A stretch of 64,000 bases of DNA from Jeotgalibacillus proteolyticus (GCF_002926065.1 NZ_PREZ01000003.1:188501-252500), one strand, 5' to 3'. Counted from the first letter of the stretch, positions 53,108 to 61,827 are shown. A program made the numbers and translations. Notes: generated from the letters alone by a model not told the origin.

Positions 53108-53323
53108 ATGTATATAAAAAACAGGGTTCGAGAGCTGCGGACTGCAAACAAGCTAACGCAGGAAGAGCTTGCTTCTAAAGTAAATGTTACAAGACAAACA
53201 ATTGCCGCGATTGAAAAACAGGACTATGCTCCCTCCCTGCTTCTTGGATTGTTAATTTGCAGGGTGTTTAAGGTGGAAATGGGAGAACTTTTTTGGCTGG
53301 GAGGAGAAAATGATGACGAATAG
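53108..53323 (+). CDS. XRE-family helix-turn-helix regulator
   Basis: A 71-residue Cro/CI-type DNA-binding protein. The HTH is LTQEELASKVNVTRQTIAAI (residues ~17-36), followed by the short dimerisation part (FKVEMGELFW). It resembles small Bacillus YgzD-like regulators. Preceded by a palindrome that could be its operator. It overlaps the downstream membrane gene by 14 bases, so the pair is translationally coupled. Confidence 0.85.
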   Translation: MYIKNRVRELRTANKLTQEELASKVNVTRQTIAAIEKQDYAPSLLLGLLICRVFKVEMGELFWLGGENDDE

Positions 53324-53786
53324 AGCTGGTTTAATGATTGCTTTAAACTTTTTAGCTTTAGTGTGTGTCGGCTGGTTTTCTACAGCGTTGTATTTAGGAA
53401 ATGAATCCTTTGCAGCGTTCGTTTTTGGTGAAACGGAAGAGTTTTTTCTCTCTTTGCCTTTGACTCCACTTGTTGTTATGCTCATTATTGCAGTTGTAAG
53501 CTATTTTCTGCTGAAAAAATTCTCAGGTCGGAAGGTCTCATTCAAAGCAACCCTCCTGCCTCCTGAATTTTCCGAGCAGGATGAAAGAGAAAAAGAAATA
53601 ACCGCAAGAGCCTGCCGGAATGCATATGTATCCCTTACCTATGCAGTTCCTGCTGTAATAATTATATTAGCTTTTGAACCTGTCTTTAATCGATTAATTC
53701 CTGCATCCGCACTGTGGATTCTTCTACTTATCCCGATTGTGCAATTTTCGAGCTATTACTTTACCATTCGTAAGTATGCTGGCTGA
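53310..53786 (+). CDS. Membrane protein coupled to XRE regulator (DUF2178-like)
   Basis: A 158-residue protein with four hydrophobic segments in two pairs and a central cytosolic loop containing EFSEQDEREKEITARA. This acidic-basic motif after a hydrophobic pair is typical of DUF2178/DUF3169-like proteins often encoded with small XRE regulators. The regulator may control it or be bound by it at the membrane; that is inference. GGAGGAG precedes the ATG. Confidence 0.72.
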   Translation: MMTNRAGLMIALNFLALVCVGWFSTALYLGNESFAAFVFGETEEFFLSLPLTPLVVMLIIAVVSYFLLKKFSGRKVSFKATLLPPEFSEQDEREKEITARACRNAYVSLTYAVPAVIIILAFEPVFNRLIPASALWILLLIPIVQFSSYYFTIRKYAG

Positions 53787-53843
53787 TTCCTTCTTTTAGG
53801 GTACTAGTAGATGAAAATATTTCCCGGAAAATAATCGAAAAAA

Positions 53844-53880
53844 GGGGGTTGAGAAAATGTGCGTCTCAACCCCCCCTTTA
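53844..53880 (+). terminator. Terminator of the XRE-membrane protein pair
   Basis: GGGGGTTGAGA pairs with TCTCAACCCCC around a 9-nt loop; CCTTTA follows. Confidence 0.7.
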
Positions 53881-53931
53881 TCTGGAACACTGCGTTTTTT
53901 GCATTGTCGTTATGTCCCAGATTAATTATAC

Positions 53932-54642
53932 TTATTTATCGATCATTTTCTTTTGGTACATAACTACTACTGCCACTAAAAGTGCAGCCGTCCATGAAAT
54001 TAGTATGAGGAGATTTGACCATACATCTTCAAAGCCCCCTCCTGCTTCTACTGCGGCACCAAGCTCAACCAACTGCAGGTTCGGCAGGTATTCAGCAATT
54101 TTAAGAATAGGGTACTCATCCATAAACACTGTAGCAAATGGCGCGAATGAGAAGAATAGCAGAACTGGCAGAATAGCCACAGACGCTTCCATAACAGATC
54201 TCGTCACCAGTCCAAGCAATGTACCAAGGGCAATATAGAAAAAGGTCGAAATGACTAATGCTGTCACAATAATCGCTGGATCAGCAGGCTGAAACCTCAT
54301 AAAGATCGCAGAAATAAAAAGAATAATCACTGTACTTACAAAGCTTAGGAGACTTTTCCCTGCCATTATTTCACCCGTGCTTGCCGGTGAAAGCATAAGC
54401 CCTCTGAGTGTATTCTTTTCTTTTTCTTCAGCAATTAACGACGCCTGAATATAAGCAGCAACAACGGAAAATGTCATATTAAAAACGAGGAAATAACCAT
54501 CTACCGTATCAACACCTGTACGTCCGTAAAACGCAGCCATGATTAGTGGAAGCACGATCGTTGTTGATACATAAAGATTTTTCATCATGTCCTTATAATC
54601 TTTTTGAAAAATAGCCATTGTCCTTCTGATAGTATAATTCAT
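53932..54642 (-). CDS. ABC-2 type transporter permease
   Basis: A 236-residue protein with six hydrophobic segments and an ABC2-type layout: cytosolic N-terminus, the ASLIAEEKEKNTLRGLMLSP coupling-helix region after the second segment, and further membrane spans. It forms an exporter with the ATPase encoded directly upstream; substrate unknown (antibiotic, lipid or sodium are possible). The start overlaps the ATPase stop by 4 bases (ATGA). Confidence 0.85.
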   Translation of the reverse strand: MNYTIRRTMAIFQKDYKDMMKNLYVSTTIVLPLIMAAFYGRTGVDTVDGYFLVFNMTFSVVAAYIQASLIAEEKEKNTLRGLMLSPASTGEIMAGKSLLSFVSTVIILFISAIFMRFQPADPAIIVTALVISTFFYIALGTLLGLVTRSVMEASVAILPVLLFFSFAPFATVFMDEYPILKIAEYLPNLQLVELGAAVEAGGGFEDVWSNLLILISWTAALLVAVVVMYQKKMIDK

Positions 54643-55487
54643 GATAGCTTCCTCCCTGTCACTTCTACAAAAATATCACCAAGTGTTGGTTCATTTGATT
54701 GAACACCTGCTACAAGTCCCTCATTCATATAGTTATACAGCTCTTTAGCTCCGGAAGGTCCGCAGTCTACCTCTATTTCTCTGCCATCCGTTAACTCGAC
54801 CTTCAGTTTTCCGTTTCCGAACTGCTTCCGCAGAGCCTTTGGTTCATTAAGCAGCTGAATGGACCCATTATTTAAGAAAGCAACTCTGTCACATAGGGTT
54901 TCCGCTTCATCCATGTCATGAGTAGTCAAGAAAATGGTTGTACCTTCACTCTTCAGCTTTTCCAATCCCTTATAAATATGTCTGGTGTTTACCGGATCAA
55001 GAGCCGAGGTCGGCTCGTCTAAAAACAATAAATCCGGCTTATGTAAAAATGTTCTGGCCAGTGTTACCCGTTGCAGCATTCCTTTTGACAGAGCAGAAAC
55101 AGTCTTTTTCTCTTCTCCCTCTAAATTTACCATTGAAAGCACTTCTGTTATCCGTGTATACGGAACCGAGTATAAATCGCAATACAGCTTCAGGTTGTCG
55201 TAAACAGTCAATCTGCTGTAAAGTCCGCTATTATCTGTTAACACACCTATTTTTTTATAGAAATCCTTATTTTGATGCTTTGTTATAGGTATGCCAAATA
55301 CGGATACGTCCCCGTCCGTGTGCTGAAGCTGTGCGGTAAGAATTTTGATCGTTGTGGTTTTGCCGGATCCACTGGGTCCTAAGAATCCAAATGTTTCTCC
55401 CTTTTTCACTTCAAAGGAAACATCCTTTATAGCCTGCTCATTTCCAAAATATTTTGCCAGGTTATGTACTTCAATAATCTTTTCCAT
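54639..55487 (-). CDS. ABC exporter ATPase
   Basis: A 282-residue ATPase. Walker A GPSGSGKTT at residues 37-45, signature LSKGMLQR, Walker B LLFLDEPTSALD, and switch TTHDMDEA. The C-terminal part has the extra domain (KLKVELTDGREIEVDCGPSG) seen in YhaQ/NatA-like drug or sodium exporters. GAGGAG precedes the ATG. It is translated with the permease and lies 133 bases after the LytTR-ABC regulator, which likely controls it. Confidence 0.9.
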   Translation of the reverse strand: MEKIIEVHNLAKYFGNEQAIKDVSFEVKKGETFGFLGPSGSGKTTTIKILTAQLQHTDGDVSVFGIPITKHQNKDFYKKIGVLTDNSGLYSRLTVYDNLKLYCDLYSVPYTRITEVLSMVNLEGEEKKTVSALSKGMLQRVTLARTFLHKPDLLFLDEPTSALDPVNTRHIYKGLEKLKSEGTTIFLTTHDMDEAETLCDRVAFLNNGSIQLLNEPKALRKQFGNGKLKVELTDGREIEVDCGPSGAKELYNYMNEGLVAGVQSNEPTLGDIFVEVTGRKLS

Positions 55488-55620
55488 TTCGCTCCTCCTT
55501 GAATTTCATTGGTTGATTTCTTGACCTAATCGTATAAAAAAACGGATAGGATCGCAGTAATTTCCCAGTGAAAGGAGGTATTTTACGGGTGAATGGAGCA
55601 TTAAGAGTGATGAATAAACC

Positions 55621-56652
55621 TTATTTTAAGCCGAGCATTTCTTTTAGCTCAGTCATTTTTGTCTTTGAAAGTGGAATTGAGCTTTTACCTGCTTCATCTA
55701 AAATTAAGCTGTAGCTGTTTCTTGTCCAGGTAATCACTTCACGCACTTTTTGAAGATTAACAATATAAGAACGATGACATCTGAAAAAACCAAAAGGAAT
55801 CAACCGCTGCTCCAAGTCATTTAAAGTGAACATGCACGGATAAATCTGTCCCTTCACATGGACGTTGGACTGCCCTTCACTGCTCTCAATATAATCGATC
55901 TCCGGAGGGTTAAATAAAATGATTTTGTCGTTCACCTTAGTAGGGATTTTTTCAAATTTTACCGGCTGTACTTGCTGGATTTCTTCATTTTGTTCTTTTA
56001 AAGTCTCTTCCTCTTTTTCTTCTGTCACTTCCAGCGCGTGAAGACCGGATTCATCCAGACGGTACACCCGCTTCGTCACCATTAATGCGCTTTCCATATT
56101 GCCCGTCAAAACCAGCACACAGCTATTATCATCAGTAAGCATACGAATAAGCCTGCTGAGAATTTTTTTTGCCTCTAAATCCACATTTTGATCCGGCTCC
56201 TCCAAAATAACCGCTTTAGGCTTTTGAAATAGAATCCGTGCAAAAAGCAGCCGTTTCTTTTCTGAGAAGGTTAAAGCAGAAACTCTCAACCGTTTTTTTT
56301 CATTTAATTGAATCAGATTAAGGATCTCCTCCACTGTTTCGTTTGCTCCATAAAGCTTTTGATAAAATGCGAGATGCTCTTTGATGGTCAGTCTCTCATA
56401 TAACCCATCGTTCAAAAATAAAAAGGCTGCCTGATTAAAGTAGACTTTATTTGAAGCGCTCACCTGTTCATTATTAATCATAATACTTCCACCTGAAAGC
56501 GGCTTGGAGGCTGAAAGAAGCTCCAATAAAACCGTCCTTACATTTGTGCTTGAATGAATAGCTGCTGTTTCTCCTAGCTTTAGCTCCAGATTAATAGAAG
56601 GAAAAACAACAGCATGCTGGATGTTTTTTTCAACGTTACTGATTTTCAACAT
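55621..56652 (-). CDS. LytTR regulator fused to a degenerate ABC ATPase domain
   Basis: A 343-residue one-component regulator. Residues ~1-210 look like an ABC nucleotide-binding domain that has lost its motifs: Walker A is HSSTNVRT, the signature is SALTFSEKKR, and Walker B keeps only AVILEEPDQNVD. A charged linker (~210-235) leads to a LytTR DNA-binding domain at ~240-343 (LFNPPEIDYIESSEG, FFRCHRSYIVNL, SYSLILDEAGK). It probably senses the adjacent exporter or its substrate and controls the operon. ATG start with GAGGTG 7 nt upstream. Similar fused proteins occur in Firmicutes; I know of no characterised case. Confidence 0.8.
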   Translation of the reverse strand: MLKISNVEKNIQHAVVFPSINLELKLGETAAIHSSTNVRTVLLELLSASKPLSGGSIMINNEQVSASNKVYFNQAAFLFLNDGLYERLTIKEHLAFYQKLYGANETVEEILNLIQLNEKKRLRVSALTFSEKKRLLFARILFQKPKAVILEEPDQNVDLEAKKILSRLIRMLTDDNSCVLVLTGNMESALMVTKRVYRLDESGLHALEVTEEKEEETLKEQNEEIQQVQPVKFEKIPTKVNDKIILFNPPEIDYIESSEGQSNVHVKGQIYPCMFTLNDLEQRLIPFGFFRCHRSYIVNLQKVREVITWTRNSYSLILDEAGKSSIPLSKTKMTELKEMLGLK

Positions 56653-56674
56653 ACACTGACACCTCGGTTACTCT

Positions 56675-57466
56675 CTATTCATTTCCTTTTCTCGGCAGAG
56701 GCAGCCATTTAAGTACATCTTGTATTCTTTCATCCCAATAATCCCATGTATGACCGCGTCCGGGATCTTCTTCATAAAAATGATCGAAGGAAGACGCTTT
56801 ACAAAGGCTTGCAAACCTCTGATTATCTTCATACAAATGATCGTCGGTGCCGCAAACCTGAAAAAGCTTCGGTTTAACTAATTGCTCCTGATCCACTTTT
56901 TTCAGAAGGTATAACAAATCGTCCTCTGTTCCTGCTACCTGGCGATCGCCGAAGATTAGGGAGTAATCATGATAGGGCTCAGCCGAACGTTCAGCAAAAG
57001 TCGTAACATCCACTGCGCCTGAAAGACTTGCCGCTGCTGCAAAGACCTCGGGCTTTCTTAAGGCAAGCTTAAATGCCCCATACCCTCCCATTGAAAGACC
57101 TGCAACATAATTCTCTTCTCTTTTATGTGATAAAGGAAAAAAGGAGCGCGCCACTGCCGGCAATTCCTCGCTGATAAAAGTCCAGTAACGCTGACCGTAT
57201 TCCATGTCTGTATAAAAACTCCGGTGAACCTGCGGCATCACGACAGCCAGACCAAGCTCTGATACATAGCGTTCAATTGATGTACGACGAAGCCAGATTG
57301 AATCATCATCTGACAAACCGTGCAGCAGGAAAAGTGTCGGATGCAGTCCTGTCGACTGAGCCGTCTTAACCCCGATCTGATTCGTCGTCTGCTGCGGCAA
57401 AATAACTGTCATCGTCGTATTAATCCCTAACACCTCAGAAAAAAAATCACACTTCAATAACGCCAT
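56675..57466 (-). CDS. Esterase D / EstA-like alpha/beta hydrolase
   Basis: A 263-residue serine esterase of the S-formylglutathione-hydrolase/tributyrin esterase group. The nucleophile elbow is [15 protein letters not shown] (near residue 124), and the catalytic His lies in [30 protein letters not shown] holds the oxyanion region. Physiological ester unknown. GAAGGGGTG RBS. Lies upstream of the LytTR gene by 22 bases on the same strand. Confidence 0.87.
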   Translation of the reverse strand: MALLKCDFFSEVLGINTTMTVILPQQTTNQIGVKTAQSTGLHPTLFLLHGLSDDDSIWLRRTSIERYVSELGLAVVMPQVHRSFYTDMEYGQRYWTFISEELPAVARSFFPLSHKREENYVAGLSMGGYGAFKLALRKPEVFAAAASLSGAVDVTTFAERSAEPYHDYSLIFGDRQVAGTEDDLLYLLKKVDQEQLVKPKLFQVCGTDDHLYEDNQRFASLCKASSFDHFYEEDPGRGHTWDYWDERIQDVLKWLPLPRKGNE

Positions 57467-57584
57467 AACATCTGCACCCCTTCTCTATCAAACTATTATT
57501 ATCATATACCATCTGCCAAGCCATTATCTAAAAAATCAAATAAAAACACACAAAAAAACCCAGAAAATGCCGAAAACCCTTCGA

Positions 57585-57616
57585 CAAATTCCGAGTAAAT
57601 TCAGGGGGTGCCTGTC
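57585..57616. repeat. Short dispersed motif ending in GGTGCCTGTC
   Basis: CGACAAATTCCGAGT followed shortly by GGTGCCTGTCC. The same pair of motifs returns at 58683-58712, flanking the EamA gene on both sides. GGTGCCTGTC-type motifs are common in Bacillus intergenic DNA. Confidence 0.45.
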
Positions 57617-57618
57617 CT

Positions 57619-58539
57619 CTATTGCACTTCAGACCTCCGCATTCTCCTCGTCCGGAGCCAGTGATCTATGGCGCCGCTCCCGGAAATGACACCGATAACG
57701 ATGAGGAAGAAACCAAGTAACTGCTCGATGTAGAGCTGTTCTTTTAATAAAATAGCAGCACTTAAAAGGGAGAATAGGAGATTCAGATTCGTAAAAACGG
57801 CTGATTCGCTTGGGCCAATAAGCCGGATCGCATTGTTATAGATCATATGACCAAAGCAGGTTGCCAAAATAGCGGATGCAAAAAAGATGACATACTGATA
57901 GCCTTCCCCTTCTAATAAAGAAATGTATCCTGCAGGCTCAGAAAACAGGCTGATAGCACCTAAGAAAAATGAACCGACAACCATCATCCAGCCTGTCAAA
58001 AGCAGCACACTCATATCCGTTGAGAATTTCTTAATAAGTACAAAGCTGATGGCCTGTGTTAATGCAGCCAGGAAAATATACAGATCTCCAATAGCAATGG
58101 AGAATCCTCCTGTGCTTCCTGCCATCATGACAAAGGATACTCCGGCAAATCCGATTATGATTCCAATAAATTTTAGTATAGTAAGCCGAGCACGCAAAAA
58201 AATCATGGCAGCTACAGCGGTTAGAATTGGAATAAGTCCAAGAATTAAACCTGCATTCACTGCAGTAGTCACAGTCAAACCGATTGAAAGAAAATAATGA
58301 TGACCTACCACATTAAATAAACCGACTCCTGTAATAACGCCAAATTCCCGGCGGGTCGGCATTCGCAGCTGCTTCATAAAATATAAGAAAACTAAAACAC
58401 TTAGACCTGCAAACAAAATCCTTACTGAAGTCATGGCCACCGGATCAAACGACAAAACCAGCACTTTAAGTGCAACCACATTCACACCCCAGACGACCAT
58501 TAACGAAACAAGCCATATATAAACGTTTGACGCCTTCAT
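57619..58539 (-). CDS. EamA/DMT superfamily transporter
   Basis: A 306-residue membrane protein with ten hydrophobic segments and two EamA repeats (WLVSLMVVWGVNVVALKV at the N-terminus; LYIFLAALTQAISFVLIK at the middle). Exporter of an unknown metabolite. ATG at 58539 with GGTGAG close upstream; a TTG at 58566 lacks an RBS. Flanked by copies of a short repeated motif. Confidence 0.82.
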   Translation of the reverse strand: MKASNVYIWLVSLMVVWGVNVVALKVLVLSFDPVAMTSVRILFAGLSVLVFLYFMKQLRMPTRREFGVITGVGLFNVVGHHYFLSIGLTVTTAVNAGLILGLIPILTAVAAMIFLRARLTILKFIGIIIGFAGVSFVMMAGSTGGFSIAIGDLYIFLAALTQAISFVLIKKFSTDMSVLLLTGWMMVVGSFFLGAISLFSEPAGYISLLEGEGYQYVIFFASAILATCFGHMIYNNAIRLIGPSESAVFTNLNLLFSLLSAAILLKEQLYIEQLLGFFLIVIGVISGSGAIDHWLRTRRMRRSEVQ

Positions 58540-58682
58540 TCTTCTCACCTGATTTCCTTCGTCCAACGAACGAAACTAATTCATTTCTATATCCTACCAT
58601 GTATCCCGAATATTTTGTTGCCAAAACTTTTACGTTCTACCACACGATAGCAGGTCAAAGAGAAATATACGATCCGGCCAAT

Positions 58683-58777
58683 CGACAAATTCCGAGTGGT
58701 GCCTGTCACCACCCGATGTTTCACCGCTCGATATTTCACCACTCGATTAGCGCCACTCGATTAGCACCACGCGAAAT
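58683..58777. repeat. Degenerate ~14-bp tandem repeat after a GGTGCCTGTCACC motif
   Basis: After CGACAAATTCCGAGT and GGTGCCTGTCACC, five units follow: CACCACCCGATGTTT (58707), CACCGCTCGATATTT (58722), CACCACTCGATTAG (58737), CGCCACTCGATTAG (58751) and CACCACGCGAAAT (58765). The unit is roughly CACCACTCGATT. It is intergenic between the EamA and MOSC genes. Confidence 0.65.
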
Positions 58778-58794
58778 CTTCATTTGTACTCATA

Positions 58795-58836
58795 AAAAAA
58801 ACAGGACACCCCTCATCCAGGGAAGCCTGTTTTTTT
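58795..58836 (-). terminator. Terminator between the MOSC and EamA genes
   Basis: AACAGG/CCTGTT outer stem with an inner CCCT/AGGG stem; A-run on the left and T-run on the right, so it can work in both directions. Confidence 0.65.
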
Positions 58837-58838
58837 GC

Positions 58839-59492
58839 TCATGCAAGTTTATTTAATCTAGCTAATAAGGTTTCTCTGAGTGTAGCGGAGAGGGCTTTTA
58901 GGGATAGAATTGTATTGAGTTCTTCCGCTGAAGCTTTTTTGTTGTATTTGACTTTATTTACGTCTCTGATTGAGATACGGAGAGGATCTTTTTCTATTAA
59001 TTCTAAAGGATCTCCTGGTGCTGCATAGCCTTCCTTTAGAACGCGGAACATAAAGCCTGTGTAGCCTGTTTTCTGCATTCGACTAACTATGTCCGGAATG
59101 TCGTATTTTGCAGCCAGCTTGTAGCAAGGCTGTCTCGGCTCCGTTACCTGAACGACTGCCTCTCCCAGCTGAAACGTGTCCCCTACACAAGTGTTTTCCT
59201 CTGTTAAGCCAAGTGTTGATAGATTTTCTCCAAATAGGGCATCATGATCTAAATGCCCAAGCAGGTCATTCCAGTATTCTTTGTAATCATATGGATAAAG
59301 ACAGAGCGCTTTTTCTGTTCCTCCGTGCTGCTCGTAGGCCTGCTCGTCATCTGAAATCCCGGTCACGCTGATCCAGACAGGCTTTACCGCTGCACTTTTT
59401 CTAATAGCTGATTCAAAGCTTTTCGTTCCATATGTAAGCTTTTCAATTTTCCCTACATTCAGCGAGTGAACTTGATAGGTGGTCGTTTGCAT
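58839..59492 (-). CDS. YiiM-like MOSC domain protein (3-alpha type)
   Basis: A 217-residue protein: MOSC core with QHGGTEKALCLYP, GENLSTLGLTEENTCVGD and TEPRQPCYKLA (the cysteine that binds the Moco molybdenum), followed by a C-terminal helical '3-alpha' part. YiiM-type proteins reduce N-hydroxylated compounds using Moco. This is the second MOSC protein in a window that also has the full Moco pathway. The Mo-binding motif is intact. Starts at the ATG at 59492 with GGAGG upstream. Confidence 0.87.
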   Translation of the reverse strand: MQTTTYQVHSLNVGKIEKLTYGTKSFESAIRKSAAVKPVWISVTGISDDEQAYEQHGGTEKALCLYPYDYKEYWNDLLGHLDHDALFGENLSTLGLTEENTCVGDTFQLGEAVVQVTEPRQPCYKLAAKYDIPDIVSRMQKTGYTGFMFRVLKEGYAAPGDPLELIEKDPLRISIRDVNKVKYNKKASAEELNTILSLKALSATLRETLLARLNKLA

Positions 59493-59516
59493 GTTCTTCC
59501 TCCAAATAATAAAAGT

Positions 59517-60032
59517 TTAGTCTAAACGGAAATCCTTTAAGCTTTTCCAGCCATAAGCCGTTTCCGGATGGGTTCTCCCCTTAATCTTAAAGGACTGATG
59601 ATCAATTGGCTGACCGCCAAGTTTTTTGTAAAAGGACGAACAGGGATTTTCATCAAGAGCCCAAATGAGCACTCCGCCTACTCCCAACCCGGATAAAGAA
59701 TCTGCCATTCTCTTAATTAATTTTGTTCCAATTCCTTTTCCTTGATGCTCCTGCAATAAATAGATGGCGTAAATCTCAAAAGGATAATCAGGATATTTCT
59801 TATCCCGTTCGAGTCCTCCTATCACAAAGCCGATAACAGAGCCCGCTTCCCTTGCAACATAGGTAAAGCTGTCTTCTTTTTTATTCCCTTTCGCCCAGGC
59901 CTCAGCCCACTTCTCAGGCGTCATCCCCTCAAGAAAATCAGGATCAACAATCCCTGCATATGTAGTTCTCCAGCTTGCGATTCTTACTTCACTAATAGCT
60001 AATGCATCCTCTTTTATGGCTTCCCGAATCAT
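59517..60032 (-). CDS. GNAT family N-acetyltransferase
   Basis: A 171-residue acetyltransferase: an N-terminal AISEVRIASWRTTYAGIVD stretch common in this subgroup, motif A LQEHQGKGIGTKLIKRMADS, and motif B with NPCSSFYKKLGGQPIDH. Substrate unknown. GGGGGAAG precedes the ATG. A short MaoC-like ORF ends 12 bases upstream. Confidence 0.85.
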   Translation of the reverse strand: MIREAIKEDALAISEVRIASWRTTYAGIVDPDFLEGMTPEKWAEAWAKGNKKEDSFTYVAREAGSVIGFVIGGLERDKKYPDYPFEIYAIYLLQEHQGKGIGTKLIKRMADSLSGLGVGGVLIWALDENPCSSFYKKLGGQPIDHQSFKIKGRTHPETAYGWKSLKDFRLD

Positions 60033-60044
60033 TTCTCTTCCCCC

Positions 60045-60182
60045 TTACCCCCTGATGATTCCTTTACTTGAAGCGTTAAGCACTTCTTTATCATGCTGAT
60101 TTTTATAAATACCGAATTGATGAACATCCTCTTGTGTAAAAGTTTTTCCAAAGCTCAAAGTATCTCCTATACTCACAGTCAC
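60045..60182 (-). CDS. Truncated MaoC-like short ORF
   Basis: A 45-residue ORF (GTG start, AGGGGG 8 nt upstream). Its first half (SIGDTLSFGKTFTQEDVHQF) looks like the N-terminus of MaoC hydratases, but it stops after about 45 residues where the family continues to ~140. It may be a decayed remnant or a short real protein coupled to the GNAT gene 12 bases later. Confidence 0.4.
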   Translation of the reverse strand: MTVSIGDTLSFGKTFTQEDVHQFGIYKNQHDKEVLNASSKGIIRG

Positions 60183-60273
60183 CAACACTACCCCCTGCTT
60201 ATTTCTGGTAGTTATTAGTATATCTTATGATGAAAAGAGAATGAACAGAAATTCATATTTTTGTAAGGGAAAT

Positions 60274-60298
60274 GCTTTAGATTTGGTGAAAAGGGTAA
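60274..60298 (+). promoter_or_regulatory. Candidate sigma-B promoter upstream of gabD
   Basis: GCTTTA (60274-60279) and GGGTAA (60293-60298) with a 13-base spacer; the -10 element is a good match, the -35 weaker. Confidence 0.4.
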
Positions 60299-60335
60299 TC
60301 AGTAATCAGAACCCAAATTTAGAGGAGTGAGTGTA

Positions 60336-61754
60336 ATGCAGGAATACTCGTTACTTATTAACGGAGAAGAATCCGGACAGAATCTGGACAAAATTGAAAT
60401 CTCAAATCCCGCCACTCAGGAGGTTTTTGCGACAGTGCCTAAAGGAGGTACCGAGGAAGCAAGACAAGCCGTTGATGCTGCACACGCGGCATTTCCAGCC
60501 TGGGCAAAGCTGACTGCTTCTGAACGCAGCGAGCTTTTATTTAAATGGGCGGAATTGATCGATAATGAAACAGAGGACCTCGCTAAAACAATGACACTCG
60601 AGCAAGGTAAGCCGCTAAAGGAAGCAGAAGGCGAAATTGCTTATGCGAACGGCTTTATCAAATGGTATGCAGAAGAAGGAAAACGGATTTATGGAGAAAT
60701 GGTCCCTGCCTCCAAGGAAAATAAACGGATCTTTGTGCATAAACAGCCTGTTGGGGTGACAGCTGTTATTACCCCATGGAATTTCCCCGCAGCTATGATC
60801 ACCCGAAAAGTAGGACCTGCACTAGCGGCTGGCTGCACAGTAGTCATTAAGCCGGCAAGCTCCACACCACTTACAGCGATTAAACTGGTTCAGCTTGCCG
60901 AAAAAGCAGGAATTCCAAAAGGCGTAATCAATCTCGTTACCGGAAAATCCTCTGAAATCAGTGAGGAATGGCTCCGTGATGAGCGTGTGAGCAAAATCAC
61001 CTTTACAGGGTCGACTGAAGTCGGAAAAACCCTCATGAAAGGTGCAGCTGACACGGTTAAGAAGATTTCCCTCGAGCTTGGCGGACATGCTCCTGCGATT
61101 GTAATGGAGGATTGTGATCTTAATAAAGCAGTAGATGGCGTTCTTGCTTCCAAATTTAGAAACGCCGGTCAGACCTGTGTATGTACGAACCGTATTTATG
61201 TACATGAAGCAATTGCAGATGAATTTACAGAACATTTTTCTAAGAAAGTGAAGGAATTAAAGCTTGGCAATGGATTAGAAGAGGGCGTCGACCTAGGACC
61301 ATTAATTGATCAGGATGCAGTTGACAAGGTAGCTGAGCATATTCAGGATGCAAAGGACAAAGGAGCAAAAGTAGAGCTTGGCGGCTCTTCACGCGACGGT
61401 TTATACTTTGAACCAACCGTTTTATCCAATGTGACCGACGATATGCAATGCATGAATGAAGAAACCTTTGGTCCGTTAGCCCCAATTACAACGTTTTCTA
61501 CAGAAGAGGAAGCAATTAAACGGGCGAATGATTCAATTTACGGACTTGCCGCTTATGTATTCACTGAAAACATTTCAGTAGGCATCCGGATCTCTGAAGG
61601 ACTCGAGTATGGAATTGTCGGTTTAAACGACGGGCTTCCTTCTTCTCCTCAGGCTCCATTTGGCGGCTTTAAGCAAAGCGGCCTTGGCCGCGAAGGCGGA
61701 CATCAGGGGATCGATGAATATTTAGAAACAAAATATATTTCGGTTGGAATGTAA
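60336..61754 (+). CDS. gabD: NAD(P)-dependent succinate-semialdehyde-type dehydrogenase
   Basis: A 472-residue aldehyde dehydrogenase. The catalytic Cys is in NAGQTCVCTNRIYVH near residue 281, the general base Glu is in ELGGHAP, and the cofactor region is GSTEVGKTLM. Oxidises succinate semialdehyde to succinate in GABA breakdown, or a similar aldehyde; closest by look to GabD. ATG at 60336 with AGGAG 8 nt upstream; a GTG at 60327 lies within the RBS. Monocistronic, with its own terminator. Confidence 0.87.
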   Translation: MQEYSLLINGEESGQNLDKIEISNPATQEVFATVPKGGTEEARQAVDAAHAAFPAWAKLTASERSELLFKWAELIDNETEDLAKTMTLEQGKPLKEAEGEIAYANGFIKWYAEEGKRIYGEMVPASKENKRIFVHKQPVGVTAVITPWNFPAAMITRKVGPALAAGCTVVIKPASSTPLTAIKLVQLAEKAGIPKGVINLVTGKSSEISEEWLRDERVSKITFTGSTEVGKTLMKGAADTVKKISLELGGHAPAIVMEDCDLNKAVDGVLASKFRNAGQTCVCTNRIYVHEAIADEFTEHFSKKVKELKLGNGLEEGVDLGPLIDQDAVDKVAEHIQDAKDKGAKVELGGSSRDGLYFEPTVLSNVTDDMQCMNEETFGPLAPITTFSTEEEAIKRANDSIYGLAAYVFTENISVGIRISEGLEYGIVGLNDGLPSSPQAPFGGFKQSGLGREGGHQGIDEYLETKYISVGM

Positions 61755-61764
61755 TATAAAGAGG

Positions 61765-61808
61765 GTCCGCCTGCATCAGGTAAATCCTGATGCAGGCGGA
61801 CTATTTTT
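61765..61808 (+). terminator. Terminator of gabD
   Basis: Perfect 16-bp stem (GTCCGCCTGCATCAGG and complement) with a TAAAT loop and a T-run. Confidence 0.88.
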
Positions 61809-61827
61809 TTACTGTTGCCCCTAGCCC

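Noticed and set aside
55572-55720. Plus-strand AAAGGAGGT followed by a short GTG ORF antisense to the LytTR gene
   Set aside because: A good Shine-Dalgarno match, but the ORF mirrors the coding strand of the LytTR domain and has no family features.
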